64,000 nucleotides of DNA from Cellulomonas palmilytica. GTDB lineage: Bacteria > Actinomycetota > Actinomycetes > Actinomycetales > Cellulomonadaceae. Shown here piece after piece: positions 9,123 through 18,409 of the stretch. The DNA lies in contig NZ_CP062221.1 of NCBI RefSeq assembly GCF_021590045.1, positions 868,001 to 932,000 of the forward strand. Direction: 5' to 3'. Under the pieces are notes generated by a model, which saw only the letters and a program-made list of their open reading frames with translations, was not told the origin of the DNA and made no database searches. The position numbers were made by a program, and so were the translations under genes. Each line of letters begins with the position of its first letter. The stretch's first letter is position 1.

Positions 9123-9628
9123 CCGACCCCACCCAGCCGCCCACCCAGCCGCTCACGCAGCCGCTCACGCACCTCGACGCGCGCGGGCAGGCCCGCATGG
9201 TCGACGTCACCGCGAAGCAGCCGACCATCCGCTCCGCGACCGCCACGGGGCTGGTCGCGTGCCCGCCCGCCGTGGTCGCCGCGCTGCGCGACGAGTCCTT
9301 GCCCAAGGGCGACGTGCTCGCGGTCGCGCGGATCGCGGGCATCGCCGCCGCCAAGCGCACCCCCGAGCTGCTGCCGCTCGCGCACGTCATCGGCGTGCAC
9401 GGGGCGGTCGTGGACCTCGTCGTCGACGACGACGGCGTGCGCATCATCGCGACCGTGCGCACCGCCGACCGCACGGGGGTCGAGATGGAGGCGCTCACCG
9501 CCGTGTCGGTGGCGGCGCTCGCGGTGGTCGACATGGTCAAGGGGCTCGACAAGTCCGTGCACATCGCGGACGTGCGGCTCGAGGCGAAGACGGGCGGCAA
9601 GTCGGGTGACTGGCACCGCAACCCCTGA
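9119..9628 (+). CDS. moaC: Cyclic pyranopterin monophosphate synthase MoaC
   Basis: Converts the MoaA product to cyclic pyranopterin monophosphate, the first stable Moco intermediate. The 169-residue protein has all family blocks: MVDVTAK, KGDVLAVARIAGIAAAKRT, LLPLAHVIGVHG, GVEMEALTAVSVAALAVVDM and the lysine-rich end KTGGKSGDW. Its N-terminus is unusual in repeating a short QPLTQPLT-type sequence over the first 20 residues. Start overlaps the moeA stop; mobA begins inside its 3' end in another frame. Confidence 0.94.
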   Translation: MTDPTQPPTQPLTQPLTHLDARGQARMVDVTAKQPTIRSATATGLVACPPAVVAALRDESLPKGDVLAVARIAGIAAAKRTPELLPLAHVIGVHGAVVDLVVDDDGVRIIATVRTADRTGVEMEALTAVSVAALAVVDMVKGLDKSVHIADVRLEAKTGGKSGDWHRNP

Positions 9629-10559
9629 CGCCGCGAGCCCTGACGCCGCGAGCCCTGACGCCGCGAGCCCTGACGCCGCGAGCCTTGACGTCGCGAGCCC
9701 TGACGCCGTCGGCGTCCGGCCCGACGCGGACGCCACGGGTCCCGACGAGCGTGCCGTGGTCTTCGACGCGGTCGTGCTGGCGGGTGGCGCTGCACGACGA
9801 CTGGGTGGAGAGCGGCCCGGGGACGTGAAACCGGGGCTCGTCGTCGCGGGGCTGCCGCTGGTCGACCACGCGCTCGCGGCGGTCGCCGGTGCCCGCCGGC
9901 GGGTGCTCGTCGCACCGCCCGAGCTCGCGCGACCGGGCGTGGCGACGACCCTGGAGGACCCGCCGCTGGGCGGTCCGGTCGCGGGGCTGGCCGCGGGCCT
10001 CGCACTGCTGACGGAGCCGGGCGACGACTCCGGCCGGGACCCGCGCCGCGAGCGGGGCGACGAGCCGGGTGACGGGCGCGCCGCGGTCGTCGTCGTGCTC
10101 GCGTGCGACGTGCCGCGCGCGGGGGAGGTGGTGGACGCGCTGGTGGCGGCCGCGTGCCGGCCGGGCGTGGACGGCGCGCGGCTCGTGGACGACGAGGGCG
10201 CGCCGCAGCACCTGGTCGCGGCCTATCGCCGGGACGCGCTCGACTCGGCGGTCGCGGCGCTCGGCCCCGGCACGCACGGCGCGTCCGTGCGCCGCCTGGT
10301 CGCGGACCTCACGCTGGTCGACGTGCCCGACCCGGGCGGCGCCTCCGCGGACGCCGACACCTGGCCGTCGGTCCGCGCCCTGTCCGCCGCGCTCACGGCT
10401 CGGAGGGCGACGCCGTCGGACACAGGCTCGTCGGCCGCGCGCTCGTCGGACGCCCGCTCGTCGGACACCGCCGGGCGTGCCGCCGAGACGCCCGCGGGTG
10501 GGACGATCGAGGCCGAGCACGCCGACCACGCCGCCGACCACGGACGGAGCCCGTCATGA
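9606..10559 (+). CDS. mobA: MobA-like molybdenum cofactor nucleotidyltransferase
   Basis: Predicted to attach GMP (or CMP) to molybdopterin. The NTP-transferase glycine loop VLAGGAARRLGG starts near residue 56, and VVVLACDVPRAGEVVDAL carries the metal-binding Asp. The protein ends in a Ser/Asp/Ala-rich tail of about 60 residues with no homology. The first about 35 residues are pentapeptide repeats (SPDAA) encoded by a 15-bp tandem repeat that begins exactly at the moaC stop codon. A GTG near 9753, just before the conserved domain, is an alternative start. The usual lysine after the glycine loop may be the one in GDVKPGL. MobA is the best call from context; a CoxI/MocA-type enzyme is less likely. 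Confidence 0.72.
   Translation: MTGTATPDAASPDAASPDAASPDAASLDVASPDAVGVRPDADATGPDERAVVFDAVVLAGGAARRLGGERPGDVKPGLVVAGLPLVDHALAAVAGARRRVLVAPPELARPGVATTLEDPPLGGPVAGLAAGLALLTEPGDDSGRDPRRERGDEPGDGRAAVVVVLACDVPRAGEVVDALVAAACRPGVDGARLVDDEGAPQHLVAAYRRDALDSAVAALGPGTHGASVRRLVADLTLVDVPDPGGASADADTWPSVRALSAALTARRATPSDTGSSAARSSDARSSDTAGRAAETPAGGTIEAEHADHAADHGRSPS
9626..9708 (+). repeat. 15-bp tandem repeat at the moaC-mobA junction
   Basis: Five full copies plus a partial one of TGACGCCGCGAGCCC, starting at the moaC TGA. Each unit carries a TGA in the moaC frame and encodes SPDAA in the mobA frame. Two copies have single-base changes (9685, 9691). Confidence 0.95.
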
Positions 10560-10819
10560 CCGACCCTCGCCGCGCCCCCGGCGCCGACCTGCCGCTGTGG
10601 GTCGAGCACCTCACGTCCCGCCTCGGCGTGGACCCGGCGCTCGTCGACGTGGACCGCATCCTCGACCTGTCGAGCGGGGTGGCGCACTCGGTCGCGCGCC
10701 CGGCGGTGCCGGTGTCGATGTTCGTCGCGGGCCTCGCGGCTGCGGGTCGCTCGCCCGACGAGATCGCGGCGCTGCTCGCGGAGGTCGACGAGGCCGCCGC
10801 GGCGTGGGACGTGCCGTGA
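10556..10819 (+). CDS. DUF6457-type small protein in Moco operon
   Basis: An 87-residue acidic protein (WVEHLTSRLGVDPALVDVDRI, then a helical region ending in EVDEAAAAWDVP). It matches from memory the actinobacterial DUF6457 family that sits beside or fused to MobA/Moco genes; I know no biochemical function. Its ATG overlaps the mobA stop (ATGA) and its stop overlaps the moaD start (GTGA), so it is translated as part of the operon. Confidence 0.8.
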   Translation: MTDPRRAPGADLPLWVEHLTSRLGVDPALVDVDRILDLSSGVAHSVARPAVPVSMFVAGLAAAGRSPDEIAALLAEVDEAAAAWDVP

Positions 10820-11049
10820 TCACCGTCCGCTACTTCGCGGCCGCCGCGGAGGCCGCGGGGGTCGACGCGGAACAGGTGCCCGCCGGCTCGGGCGCCGCGG
10901 TGCGCGCCGACCTGCTGGCGCGTCATCCCGCGCTGGCGCCGGTGCTCGACCGGTGCGCGCTGCTCGCCGACGGCCGCCGCCTCGAGGCGTCCGACGAGGT
11001 CGCGGCGGGGGTGACGCTCGACGTCCTGCCCCCGTTCGCGGGCGGCTGA
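10816..11049 (+). CDS. moaD: Molybdopterin synthase small subunit MoaD
   Basis: Ubiquitin-fold sulfur carrier of 77 residues (ITVRYFAAAAEAAGV beta-grasp start) ending in the obligatory Gly-Gly (LPPFAGG) that MoeZ adenylates and thiocarboxylates. It partners with MoaE, encoded on the opposite converging arm. GTG start overlaps the preceding stop (GTGA). It closes the plus-strand arm; a CCGGCC/GGCCGG imperfect hairpin (11054-11086) separates it from moaA. Confidence 0.92.
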   Translation: MITVRYFAAAAEAAGVDAEQVPAGSGAAVRADLLARHPALAPVLDRCALLADGRRLEASDEVAAGVTLDVLPPFAGG

Positions 11050-11091
11050 CGAACCGGCCGCGCCCGCCGCGCGTGCGGCTGGCCGGCTGGG

Positions 11092-12141
11092 TCAGCCGCC
11101 GATCGCGCTCATCGGGCGGCGCGGCTGCAGGAACGTCGGGTCGTCGATGTCGTGGCCGGCCTTCTTGCCGGCCAGGCACGTGCGGTACGCGGCGGCGAGG
11201 CCCTCGTCGACGCTCTCCGCGGGCTCGTCGGACCGCAGGACCTCGCGCGTGTCGACCTCGGACTGCGAGAACAGGCACGCGCGCAGCTGCCCGTCCGCGG
11301 TGAGGCGCAGCCGGTCGCACGCGCCGCAGAACGGCGCGGACACCGACGCGATGACGCCGACGGTGGCCGGCCCGCCGTCGACGGTCCACAGCTCGGCGGG
11401 CGCGGCGCCGCGGCCCGGGACCTCCTCGAGCCGGAACGCTCCCCGCAGGCGCTCGAGGATCTCGGTCTGCGTGACCATCTCCTTGCGGTCCCACGTGTGC
11501 CCGCCGTCGAGCGGCATCTGCTCGATGAACCGCATCTGGTAGCCGCGCTCCACGGCGAACCGCGTGAGTGCGACGACCTCGTCGTCGTTGACGCCGCGCA
11601 TCGCGACGGCGTTGATCTTCACGGGGTGCAGCCCGGCGGCGTCGGCGGCCGCGATGCCGGCGAGCGTCTCGACGAGCTTGTCGCGGCGCGTGAGCTCGAG
11701 GAACCGCGCGCGGTCGAGCGTGTCGAGGCTGACGTTGACGCGGCGCAGTCCCGCGTCGCGCAGGGGAGTGGCGAGCGCGGGCAGCCGCAGCGCGTTGGTG
11801 GTGAGGGAGACCTCGACGGGTGCGCCGTCGGGCGTGGTCATCGCGGCGAGGCGGCGCACGACGTCGACCACGTCGACCCGCAGCAGCGGCTCGCCGCCGG
11901 TCAGCCGGATCTCCCGGATCCCGAGCTCGACGCCGACGCGCGCGACGCGCACGATCTCGTCGGTCGACAGCATCGTCGAGCGGGCGAGCCACGGGACGCC
12001 CTCGGCGGGCATGCAGTACGTGCAGCGCAGCGAGCAGCGGTCGGTCAGGGAGATGCGCAGGTCGTGGTGCGCGCGGCCGAACCGGTCGACGAGCTGCCCG
12101 CTCGTCGTCGTCCCGCCGGTCTCGGCGGCCCCGCCGCTCAC
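11092..12141 (-). CDS. moaA: GTP 3',8-cyclase MoaA (radical SAM)
   Basis: First committed Moco enzyme, rearranging GTP through a radical SAM reaction. Cys36, Cys40 and Cys43 (CSLRCTYC) bind the SAM-coordinating 4Fe-4S cluster; a second cluster is marked by FCGACDRLRL and RACLFS near the C-terminus. The conserved terminal Gly-Gly is present (SAIGG). GTG at 12141 is chosen because it overlaps the moaE stop as GTGA; the frame continues upstream into moaE without a homologous extension. Length 349 residues is typical. Confidence 0.95.
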   Translation of the reverse strand: MSGGAAETGGTTTSGQLVDRFGRAHHDLRISLTDRCSLRCTYCMPAEGVPWLARSTMLSTDEIVRVARVGVELGIREIRLTGGEPLLRVDVVDVVRRLAAMTTPDGAPVEVSLTTNALRLPALATPLRDAGLRRVNVSLDTLDRARFLELTRRDKLVETLAGIAAADAAGLHPVKINAVAMRGVNDDEVVALTRFAVERGYQMRFIEQMPLDGGHTWDRKEMVTQTEILERLRGAFRLEEVPGRGAAPAELWTVDGGPATVGVIASVSAPFCGACDRLRLTADGQLRACLFSQSEVDTREVLRSDEPAESVDEGLAAAYRTCLAGKKAGHDIDDPTFLQPRRPMSAIGG

Positions 12142-12551
12142 AGCCCGACCCAGTGGTGCGTGCCGTTCGCGAGCAGCTCGCGCTTCCAGACGGGCAGCTC
12201 GGCCTTGACGGTCTCGACGAGCCGGCGGCACGCGTCGAACGCCTCGGCCCGGTGCGCGGCGGCGACGGCGACGACGATCGCGGCCTCGCCCACGCGCAGG
12301 TGCCCGACCCGGTGGCTCACGGCCACGCCGAGCACGTCGTCGTCCGCGGCCACCTCGTCGGCGATCCGTCGCAGGACCGCCTCCGCGTCCGGGTGGGCGC
12401 TGTACTCGAGCCCGACGACCTCGCCCGTGACCGACGGGTCGTGGTCGCGGACCAGCCCGACGAACGTCGCGACGGCGCCGGCGCGGGGGCTCTCGACATG
12501 TTCCACGTGAAACAGCAGGTCAAGGGGGGTGTCGCAGATCCGCGTGATCAT
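12138..12551 (-). CDS. moaE: Molybdopterin synthase catalytic subunit MoaE
   Basis: Transfers sulfur from MoaD thiocarboxylate to cyclic pyranopterin monophosphate. 137 residues, with GAVATFVGLVRDH, LEYSAHPDAEAVL, HRVGHLRVGEAAIVVAVAAAHR and the active-site region VKAELPVWKREL. The ATG overlaps the stop of mog and the stop overlaps the start of moaA, so the three minus-strand genes form one coupled unit. Confidence 0.94.
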   Translation of the reverse strand: MITRICDTPLDLLFHVEHVESPRAGAVATFVGLVRDHDPSVTGEVVGLEYSAHPDAEAVLRRIADEVAADDDVLGVAVSHRVGHLRVGEAAIVVAVAAAHRAEAFDACRRLVETVKAELPVWKRELLANGTHHWVGL

Positions 12552-13072
12552 CAGTGATCACCGCCCTCGACCTGGCTGAGCAGGTGCGGCAGGAGCGGGA
12601 GCAGGACGCCGAGCCCCTCGCGCACGCCGCCGGGGGAGCCGGGCAGGTTGGCCACGACGACCCCGCCCGCGGTGACGCCGACGAGCCCGCGGCTGAGCAC
12701 CGCGGTGGGCACGTCCGACGAGCGCCGCAGCAGCTCGGGGAGGCCGGGCAGCTCCTTGGCGAGCAGGGGGCGGGTGCCCTCGGGCGTCTCGTCGCGCGGT
12801 CCCACGCCCGTGCCGCCGGACGTGACGACGAGCCGCGCGCCGCCCGCCATCGCGTCCTCGAGCGCCCCGCGCACCGACGCCGCCCCGTCCGGCACGACCG
12901 CCGCGTCCGGCACGTCGAAGCCCGCGTCGCGCAGCGCCGCGACCGCCGCGGGGCCCGACCGGTCCTCGCGCGCGCCGGCCGCGCTCCGGTCCGAGACCAC
13001 GACCACCGCGGCCCGCACGGGAGCCGCCGCACCGGCGCTCGTCGCGCTCGGCCCCTCGGGGTGCAGGCTCAC
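12551..13072 (-). CDS. mog: Molybdopterin adenylyltransferase MogA/MoaB family
   Basis: Adenylylates molybdopterin before MoeA inserts molybdate. A 173-residue single MoCF-type domain with VVVSDRSAAGAREDRSGP, the signature TSGGTGVGPRDETPEGT and NLPGSPGGVREGL. MoaB and MogA cannot be separated by motif alone. GTG start at 13072 has only a weak upstream purine stretch. It heads the minus-strand arm and is divergent from the glycine riboswitch. Confidence 0.9.
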   Translation of the reverse strand: MSLHPEGPSATSAGAAAPVRAAVVVVSDRSAAGAREDRSGPAAVAALRDAGFDVPDAAVVPDGAASVRGALEDAMAGGARLVVTSGGTGVGPRDETPEGTRPLLAKELPGLPELLRRSSDVPTAVLSRGLVGVTAGGVVVANLPGSPGGVREGLGVLLPLLPHLLSQVEGGDH

Positions 13073-13195
13073 CGCGCCAGGCTAACCACGCCTCGTCCGG
13101 ATCTGCCCACCGTCTCGCCGTGGGAAACCCCGCACCGGGTGCTGCGGTGGGTGGGGGAGCCGGTAGCCTGGGGCGGTAGGTCAACTGAACATGCT

Positions 13196-13422
13196 GCTCG
13201 AACCGTGGCGGGAGAGTCCCGCGAAGCGGGCGCCGAAGGAGCAACCCTCCCCGGGAATCTCTCAGGCCCCCTGTACCGCCACGGCGAGGCAACTCTGGAA
13301 AGCGGCCACCCGCGCGGTGGCCCACCGACGGTGCAAGCCGGCGCGCCCCGGGCTGGGTTCAACGGCCAAGGCGGACCGGCAAAACTCTCAGGTCGTCGTA
13401 CGCGGCGGATGACAGAGCGGGG
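13196..13422 (+). ncRNA. Tandem glycine riboswitch upstream of gcvP
   Basis: Two consecutive glycine aptamers. The first has GCGGGAGAGTCC, CGCCGAAGGAGCAA, the GGGAATCTCTCAGGCCCC block and AACTCTGGAAAGCGG, closed by a 9-bp stem (13203-13211 CCGTGGCGG with 13276-13284). The second repeats the pattern with GACGGTGCAAGCCG, GCCAAGGCGGACCGG, AAAACTCTCAGGT and GATGACAGAGCGG. The two-aptamer form is the classic glycine sensor, and the downstream glycine cleavage genes confirm the ligand. In most known cases glycine turns expression on. Confidence 0.95.
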
Positions 13423-13470
13423 AGCCCACCGCCCGTCCCGGCCGACGCCGGGCGACCCCCGGAGCAGCCC

Positions 13471-16455
13471 GTGTCGAAGTCCAGCCACCAGCCGCCGGTC
13501 CCCCTCGGATCGGCCCCCGCCGCGCGTGAGTTCGCCGACCGTCACGTCGGTCCGCGCGGCACCGAGGTCGACCGGATGCTCGCCGCCGTCGGGTACGAGC
13601 GGCTCGACGACCTCATCGACGCGGCCGTCCCGGCGTCGATCCGCACGGGCCGCCCGCTGGACCTGCCCGAGGCGCTGGGCGAGGCCGAGGTGCAGACGGC
13701 GCTGCGACGCATCGCGGACCGGAACCGCGTGCTGCGCCCGATGATCGGCCAGGGCTACTACGGCACGACGACGCCACCGGTGATCCGCCGCAACGTGCTG
13801 GAGTCCCCGGCCTGGTACACGGCGTACACGCCGTACCAGCCGGAGATCAGCCAGGGCCGGCTCGAGGCGCTGCTGAACTTCCAGACGATGGTCGAGGACC
13901 TCACGGGCCTGCCGGTGGCGAACGCGAGCCTGCTCGACGAGGCGACGGCGGTCGCCGAGGCCGTGGCGCTCATGTGGCGCGCGCAGCGCGGCAAGGCGGG
14001 CACGGTCGTGCTCGACGACCAGCTGTTCGGCCAGTCGCTCGCGGTGACCGTGGGCCGCGCGGAGGCGATCGGCCTGCCGGTGGTCGTGGCGGACCTGTCG
14101 CAGGGGCTGCCCGAGGTCGAGGGTGACCTCATCGGGCTCGTCGTGCAGCAGGTGGCCGCGTCCGGGCAGGTCCGGGACCTGCGGGACGTGATCGCGACGA
14201 CGAAGGAGCGCGGCGGCCTGGTGACGGTCGCGGCGGACCTCCTGGCGCTCACGCTGCTGACGTCCCCGGGCACGCTCGGCGCGGACGTCGCGGTGGGCTC
14301 GGCGCAGCGCTTCGGTGTCCCGCTGTTCGGCGGCGGTCCGCACGCGGCGTTCATGGCGGTGCGCTCGGGCCTCGAGCGGATGCTGCCGGGCCGGCTCGTC
14401 GGGGTGTCGGTCGACGCCGACGGTGCGCCCGCGTACCGCCTCGCGCTGCAGACCCGGGAGCAGCACATCCGCCGCGAGAAGGCGACGAGCAACATCTGCA
14501 CCGCGCAGGCGCTGCTCGCGATCGTCGCGTCGATGTACGCGGTCCACCACGGCCCCGACGGCCTGCGGGAGATCGCGACGCGCGTGCACCACCGTGCCGT
14601 CTCGCTCGCGGCGTTCCTGCGTGACCTGGGCGTCGAGGTCGAGCACGAGGTCGTGTTCGACACGGTGCGCGCGGTCGTCCCGGGCCGCGCGGCGGACGTC
14701 GTCGCGGCGGGGGTGCAGCAGGGGGTGAACCTGTGGGCGCCGGACGCGGACCACGTGCAGGCGAGCGTCGACGAGACGACCGACGACGGCGACGTGATGT
14801 CCGTGGTGCTGGCGTTCTTCGCGGCGGGCGTCACGGACGCGCCGTTCGGCACGGACGACGAGCAGTGGACGTCGCCGAGCGAGTCGTTCACCGTTCGCGG
14901 GGAGGCGTTCGCCTACAGCCCGATCGCCGCGTCGCCGACGCTGCCGGACTGGGCGCTGCGCACCGACGGCTACCTGACGCACCCGGTGTTCCAGCTGTAC
15001 CGCTCGGAGACCGCGATGCTGCGCTACCTGCGCCGCCTGTCCGACCAGGACCTCGCGCTGGACCGCACGATGATCCCGCTGGGCTCGTGCACCATGAAGC
15101 TCAACGCGACCGCGGAGATGGAGCCCATCTCGTGGCCGCAGTTCGCGGACGTGCACCCGTACGCGCCGGCGGACCAGACGGCCGGCTACGCCGAGCTCGT
15201 CACGCAGCTGCAGGACTGGCTCGCGGAGATCACGGGGTACGCGGCGGTCTCGGTGCAGCCGAACGGCGGTTCGCAGGGCGAGTTCGCGGGGCTGCTCGCG
15301 ATCAAGGAGTACCACGGCGCCCGCGGCGAGGCGCAGCGCGACATCTGCCTCATCCCGGCCTCGGCGCACGGCACGAACGCGGCGTCGGCGGCGCTCGCCG
15401 GCCTGCGCGTGGTCGTCGTCGCGACCGCCGAGGACGGCGAGATCCTGCTCGACGACCTGCGCGCGAAGCTCGAGCAGCACGGCCCGCAGGTCGCGGCGAT
15501 CATGATCACCTACCCCTCGACGCACGGCGTGTACGAGGCGCACGTGCGCGAGGTGTGCGACCTGGTGCACGACGCGGGCGGTCAGGTCTACATCGACGGC
15601 GCGAACCTCAACGCGCTCGTCGGCCTGGCCCGACCGGGCGAGATGGGCGGCGACGTCTCCCACCTCAACCTGCACAAGACGTTCTGCATCCCGCACGGCG
15701 GCGGCGGCCCGGGCGTCGGCCCGGTCGCGGTGGCGGCGCACCTCGCGCCGTACCTGCCGGGCAACCCGACGACGAGCCCTCGCACGCCCGACGCCGCGGC
15801 GCACGCGTCGCACGTGCCGCCGGTCTCCGCGGCGCCGTGGGGCTCGGCGGGCATCCTGCCGATCTCGTGGGCGTACGTCGCGCTCATGGGCCCCGACGGC
15901 CTGCGCCGCGCGACCGAGGTCGCGGTGCTCGCCGCGAACTACCTGGCCACGCGCCTGCGCGAGCACTTCCCGATCCTCTACACGGGACCGAACGGGCTGG
16001 TCGCGCACGAGTGCATCCTCGACCTGCGCGAGATCACCAAGCGCACCGGCGTGACCGCGGAGGACGTGGCCAAGCGGCTCATGGACTACGGGTTCCACGC
16101 GCCGACGCTCGCGTTCCCCGTGCCCGGCACGCTCATGGTCGAGCCGACCGAGAGCGAGGACCTGGCCGAGCTCGACCGGTTCGTCGACGCGATGGTCGCG
16201 ATCCGCGCGGAGATCGACGAGGTCGCGGCGGGCACGTGGCCGCTCGAGGACTCGCCGCTGCGCAACGCCCCGCACACGGCGCAGTCCGTCAGCGTGGACG
16301 AGTGGACGCACGCGTACCCGCGCGAGCGCGCCGCGTTCCCGCTCGCGAGCCTGCGCCGCGGCAAGTACTGGCCGCCCGTGCGCCGCATCGACGGCGCGCG
16401 GGGCGACCGCAACCTGGTCTGCTCGTGCCCGCCCGTCGAGGCGTTCGCCGAGTGA
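13471..16455 (+). CDS. gcvP: Glycine dehydrogenase (decarboxylating), P-protein
   Basis: PLP-dependent P-protein of the glycine cleavage system; decarboxylates glycine and passes the aminomethyl group to lipoylated GcvH. The 994-residue single-chain (alpha-beta fused) form starts with the conserved FADRHVGP block and carries the cofactor lysine at Lys736 in [20 protein letters not shown]. The GTG start has GGAG 8 bases upstream and lies about 50 bp after the second glycine aptamer. First gene of a gcvP-gcvT-gcvH operon; the L-protein is not encoded here. Confidence 0.96.
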   Translation: MSKSSHQPPVPLGSAPAAREFADRHVGPRGTEVDRMLAAVGYERLDDLIDAAVPASIRTGRPLDLPEALGEAEVQTALRRIADRNRVLRPMIGQGYYGTTTPPVIRRNVLESPAWYTAYTPYQPEISQGRLEALLNFQTMVEDLTGLPVANASLLDEATAVAEAVALMWRAQRGKAGTVVLDDQLFGQSLAVTVGRAEAIGLPVVVADLSQGLPEVEGDLIGLVVQQVAASGQVRDLRDVIATTKERGGLVTVAADLLALTLLTSPGTLGADVAVGSAQRFGVPLFGGGPHAAFMAVRSGLERMLPGRLVGVSVDADGAPAYRLALQTREQHIRREKATSNICTAQALLAIVASMYAVHHGPDGLREIATRVHHRAVSLAAFLRDLGVEVEHEVVFDTVRAVVPGRAADVVAAGVQQGVNLWAPDADHVQASVDETTDDGDVMSVVLAFFAAGVTDAPFGTDDEQWTSPSESFTVRGEAFAYSPIAASPTLPDWALRTDGYLTHPVFQLYRSETAMLRYLRRLSDQDLALDRTMIPLGSCTMKLNATAEMEPISWPQFADVHPYAPADQTAGYAELVTQLQDWLAEITGYAAVSVQPNGGSQGEFAGLLAIKEYHGARGEAQRDICLIPASAHGTNAASAALAGLRVVVVATAEDGEILLDDLRAKLEQHGPQVAAIMITYPSTHGVYEAHVREVCDLVHDAGGQVYIDGANLNALVGLARPGEMGGDVSHLNLHKTFCIPHGGGGPGVGPVAVAAHLAPYLPGNPTTSPRTPDAAAHASHVPPVSAAPWGSAGILPISWAYVALMGPDGLRRATEVAVLAANYLATRLREHFPILYTGPNGLVAHECILDLREITKRTGVTAEDVAKRLMDYGFHAPTLAFPVPGTLMVEPTESEDLAELDRFVDAMVAIRAEIDEVAAGTWPLEDSPLRNAPHTAQSVSVDEWTHAYPRERAAFPLASLRRGKYWPPVRRIDGARGDRNLVCSCPPVEAFAE

Positions 16456-16534
16456 CCCCCGTGAGCCCCGTGACTTCCGCGACCCCGGCGGGCCGCACGG
16501 CCCGGACGACACCCGCACGACGAGAGGACCGAGC

Positions 16535-17692
16535 ATGAGCGACCGGCCGGCACGACTGTCCCCGCTGCACGACGAGCACGTCGCGCTGGGCGCGGCGCTC
16601 ACCGACTTCGCGGGCTGGCAGATGCCCCTGCGGTACGGCTCGGACGTCGCGGAGCACACCGCGGTGCGCACCGCCGCCGGTCTGTTCGACCTGTCGCACA
16701 TGGGCGAGCTGTGGGTCGAGGGCCCGGGTGCGGGCGACGCGCTCGACCGCGCGCTCGTCGGGAACCTCTCGGCGCTCGCGGTGGGCCGCGCGCGCTACAC
16801 GATGATCTGCCAGGACGACGGCGGCGTGCTCGACGACCTCGTCGTGTACCGGCTCGCCGCCGACGGGGCGGACGAGCGTTACCTCGTCGTCGCGAACGCC
16901 TCGAACGTGGACGTGGTGCGCGACGCGCTCGCGGAGCGGTTCGCGGGCCGCGACGACGTGACGCTCACGGACCGCTCGGAGCTGACCGCGCTGGTCGCGG
17001 TGCAGGGACCGCGCGCCGAGGAGATCGTCGTCGGCCTCGTCGCCGACCCCGCCGAGGCGGACGCGGTGCGCGCCCTGAAGTACTACGCGTCCGTGCCCGC
17101 CCGGGTCGCGGGGCTCGACGCGCTCGTCGCGCGGACCGGCTACACGGGCGAGGACGGCTTCGAGCTGTTCGTCCCCGCGGGTGACGCGCCGACGCTGTGG
17201 CGCGCGCTGCTCGAGGCCGGCAGCCCGCTCGGCCTGGTCCCCGCGGGCCTGTCCGCGCGCGACTCGCTGCGCCTCGAGGCCGGCATGCCGCTGTACGGCA
17301 ACGAGCTCGACACCACGACCGCGCCGCACGACGCGGGCCTCGGCCGGGTCGTGAAGCTCGACAAGGTCGACGCCTCGGGCCAGCCGCTGCCGTTCGTCGG
17401 GCGCGCGGCGCTCGAGTCGCGCGCGCACGCCGTCCCCGCCCGCACGCTCGTCGGGCTGCAGGGCCTGTCGCGCCGCGCGGCCCGGCACGGCTACCCCGTG
17501 GTCACGACCAGCGGCGCGGTCGTCGGGACCGTGACGTCGGGCGCACCGTCGCCCACGCTCGGCCACCCCGTCGCGATGGCGTACGTGACGCCCGAGGTGT
17601 CCGCCGAGGGCACCGACCTCGCGGTCGACGTGCGCGGCCGGCACGAGCCGGTGCGTGTCGTCCCTCTTCCCTTCTACCGTCGTCCCCGGTAG
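16535..17692 (+). CDS. gcvT: Aminomethyltransferase, T-protein
   Basis: Transfers the methylene unit from aminomethyl-GcvH to tetrahydrofolate, releasing ammonia. 385 residues with [57 protein letters not shown] and the C-terminal GCV_T barrel domain ([12 protein letters not shown]). The ATG has GAGAGGA about 7 bases upstream. It follows gcvP by 79 bp and precedes gcvH by 35 bp in the glycine-riboswitch operon. Confidence 0.95.
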   Translation: MSDRPARLSPLHDEHVALGAALTDFAGWQMPLRYGSDVAEHTAVRTAAGLFDLSHMGELWVEGPGAGDALDRALVGNLSALAVGRARYTMICQDDGGVLDDLVVYRLAADGADERYLVVANASNVDVVRDALAERFAGRDDVTLTDRSELTALVAVQGPRAEEIVVGLVADPAEADAVRALKYYASVPARVAGLDALVARTGYTGEDGFELFVPAGDAPTLWRALLEAGSPLGLVPAGLSARDSLRLEAGMPLYGNELDTTTAPHDAGLGRVVKLDKVDASGQPLPFVGRAALESRAHAVPARTLVGLQGLSRRAARHGYPVVTTSGAVVGTVTSGAPSPTLGHPVAMAYVTPEVSAEGTDLAVDVRGRHEPVRVVPLPFYRRPR

Positions 17693-17727
17693 ACCCTTCA
17701 CCAGAGACACCAGAGCGGAGCACCTTC

Positions 17728-18099
17728 ATGACCGACCTTCCCGCCGCCCTCAAGTACACCCTCGAGCACGAGTGGCTCTCCGACGACGCACCCGCGACCG
17801 TCGGCATCACGTCCGTCGCCGCCGAGGCGCTGGGTGACATCGTCTACCTCGAGCTCCCCGCGGTCGGCGAGACCGTCACCGCCGGCACCGTGATCGGCGA
17901 GATCGAGTCCACGAAGTCGGTGTCCGAGCTGTTCTCGCCCGTGACCGGCACGGTCGTCGAGGTCAACACCGCGGCCGTGGACGACCCGTCGGTCGTCAAC
18001 TCCGACCCGTTCGGCGCGGGTTGGCTCCTCAAGGTCGACGTCGCCGAGGCGGGCCCGCTGCTCACCGCGGAGGAGTACGCCGCGCACGCGGCGGGTTGA
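17728..18099 (+). CDS. gcvH: Glycine cleavage system H protein
   Basis: Lipoyl carrier of the glycine cleavage complex, 123 residues. Lipoylation site Lys63 in [17 protein letters not shown]. Begins with the conserved [10 protein letters not shown] and has the [11 protein letters not shown] block. ATG with GCGGAG upstream. Third and last gene of the operon, followed at once by a hairpin. Confidence 0.96.
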   Translation: MTDLPAALKYTLEHEWLSDDAPATVGITSVAAEALGDIVYLELPAVGETVTAGTVIGEIESTKSVSELFSPVTGTVVEVNTAAVDDPSVVNSDPFGAGWLLKVDVAEAGPLLTAEEYAAHAAG

Positions 18100-18104
18100 G
18101 CGGA

Positions 18105-18131
18105 CCGCCGGTCGGGAGGACCCTCCGGCGG
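18105..18131 (+). terminator. Hairpin after gcvH
   Basis: CCGCCGG (18105-18111) pairs with CCGGCGG (18125-18131) starting 5 bases past the gcvH stop. No U-tract. Confidence 0.55.
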
Positions 18132-18409
18132 GTGTCGACAAGGGCGCTGACTCCAGCGCCGACGTGGTCGCCATCCGGCGACATACGGGGCCGAACGGGT
18201 GAAAGCCGGACGGCTCCGGGGGACCGGGTGTATCAGGCAGCCGGTTCCGCGTTCATTGTGGGCACAGCAGGACGACCGTGGGGTGCGGAACACGGTGAGA
18301 AGAAGTCGGACGAAACGGCGTCATAGTGCCGTGTCTGCGCGCTCTCATCCTCCGAACGCCCCGCGGCACCCGGTCTTCGACCGGGGCCGTGCACCGATCG
18401 GAGGACAGA
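18132..18409 (+). other. Leader region of the LuxR-type gene
   Basis: About 280 bp without a convincing gene. It holds a tight hairpin, CCCGGTC-TTC-GACCGGG (18369-18385), 13 bases before the ribosome binding site of the next gene. The stretch 18180-18240 looks capable of folding but matches no riboswitch class I know. Confidence 0.4.

Noticed and set aside
13069..16701. A 1210-codon minus-strand frame opposite gcvP and the glycine riboswitch
   Set aside because: Antisense shadow of gcvP; it also reads through the riboswitch.
18180..18240. Cyclic di-GMP or ydaO-type riboswitch before the LuxR-type gene
   Set aside because: Some purine-rich pieces look suggestive, but the conserved cores of these classes are not present.
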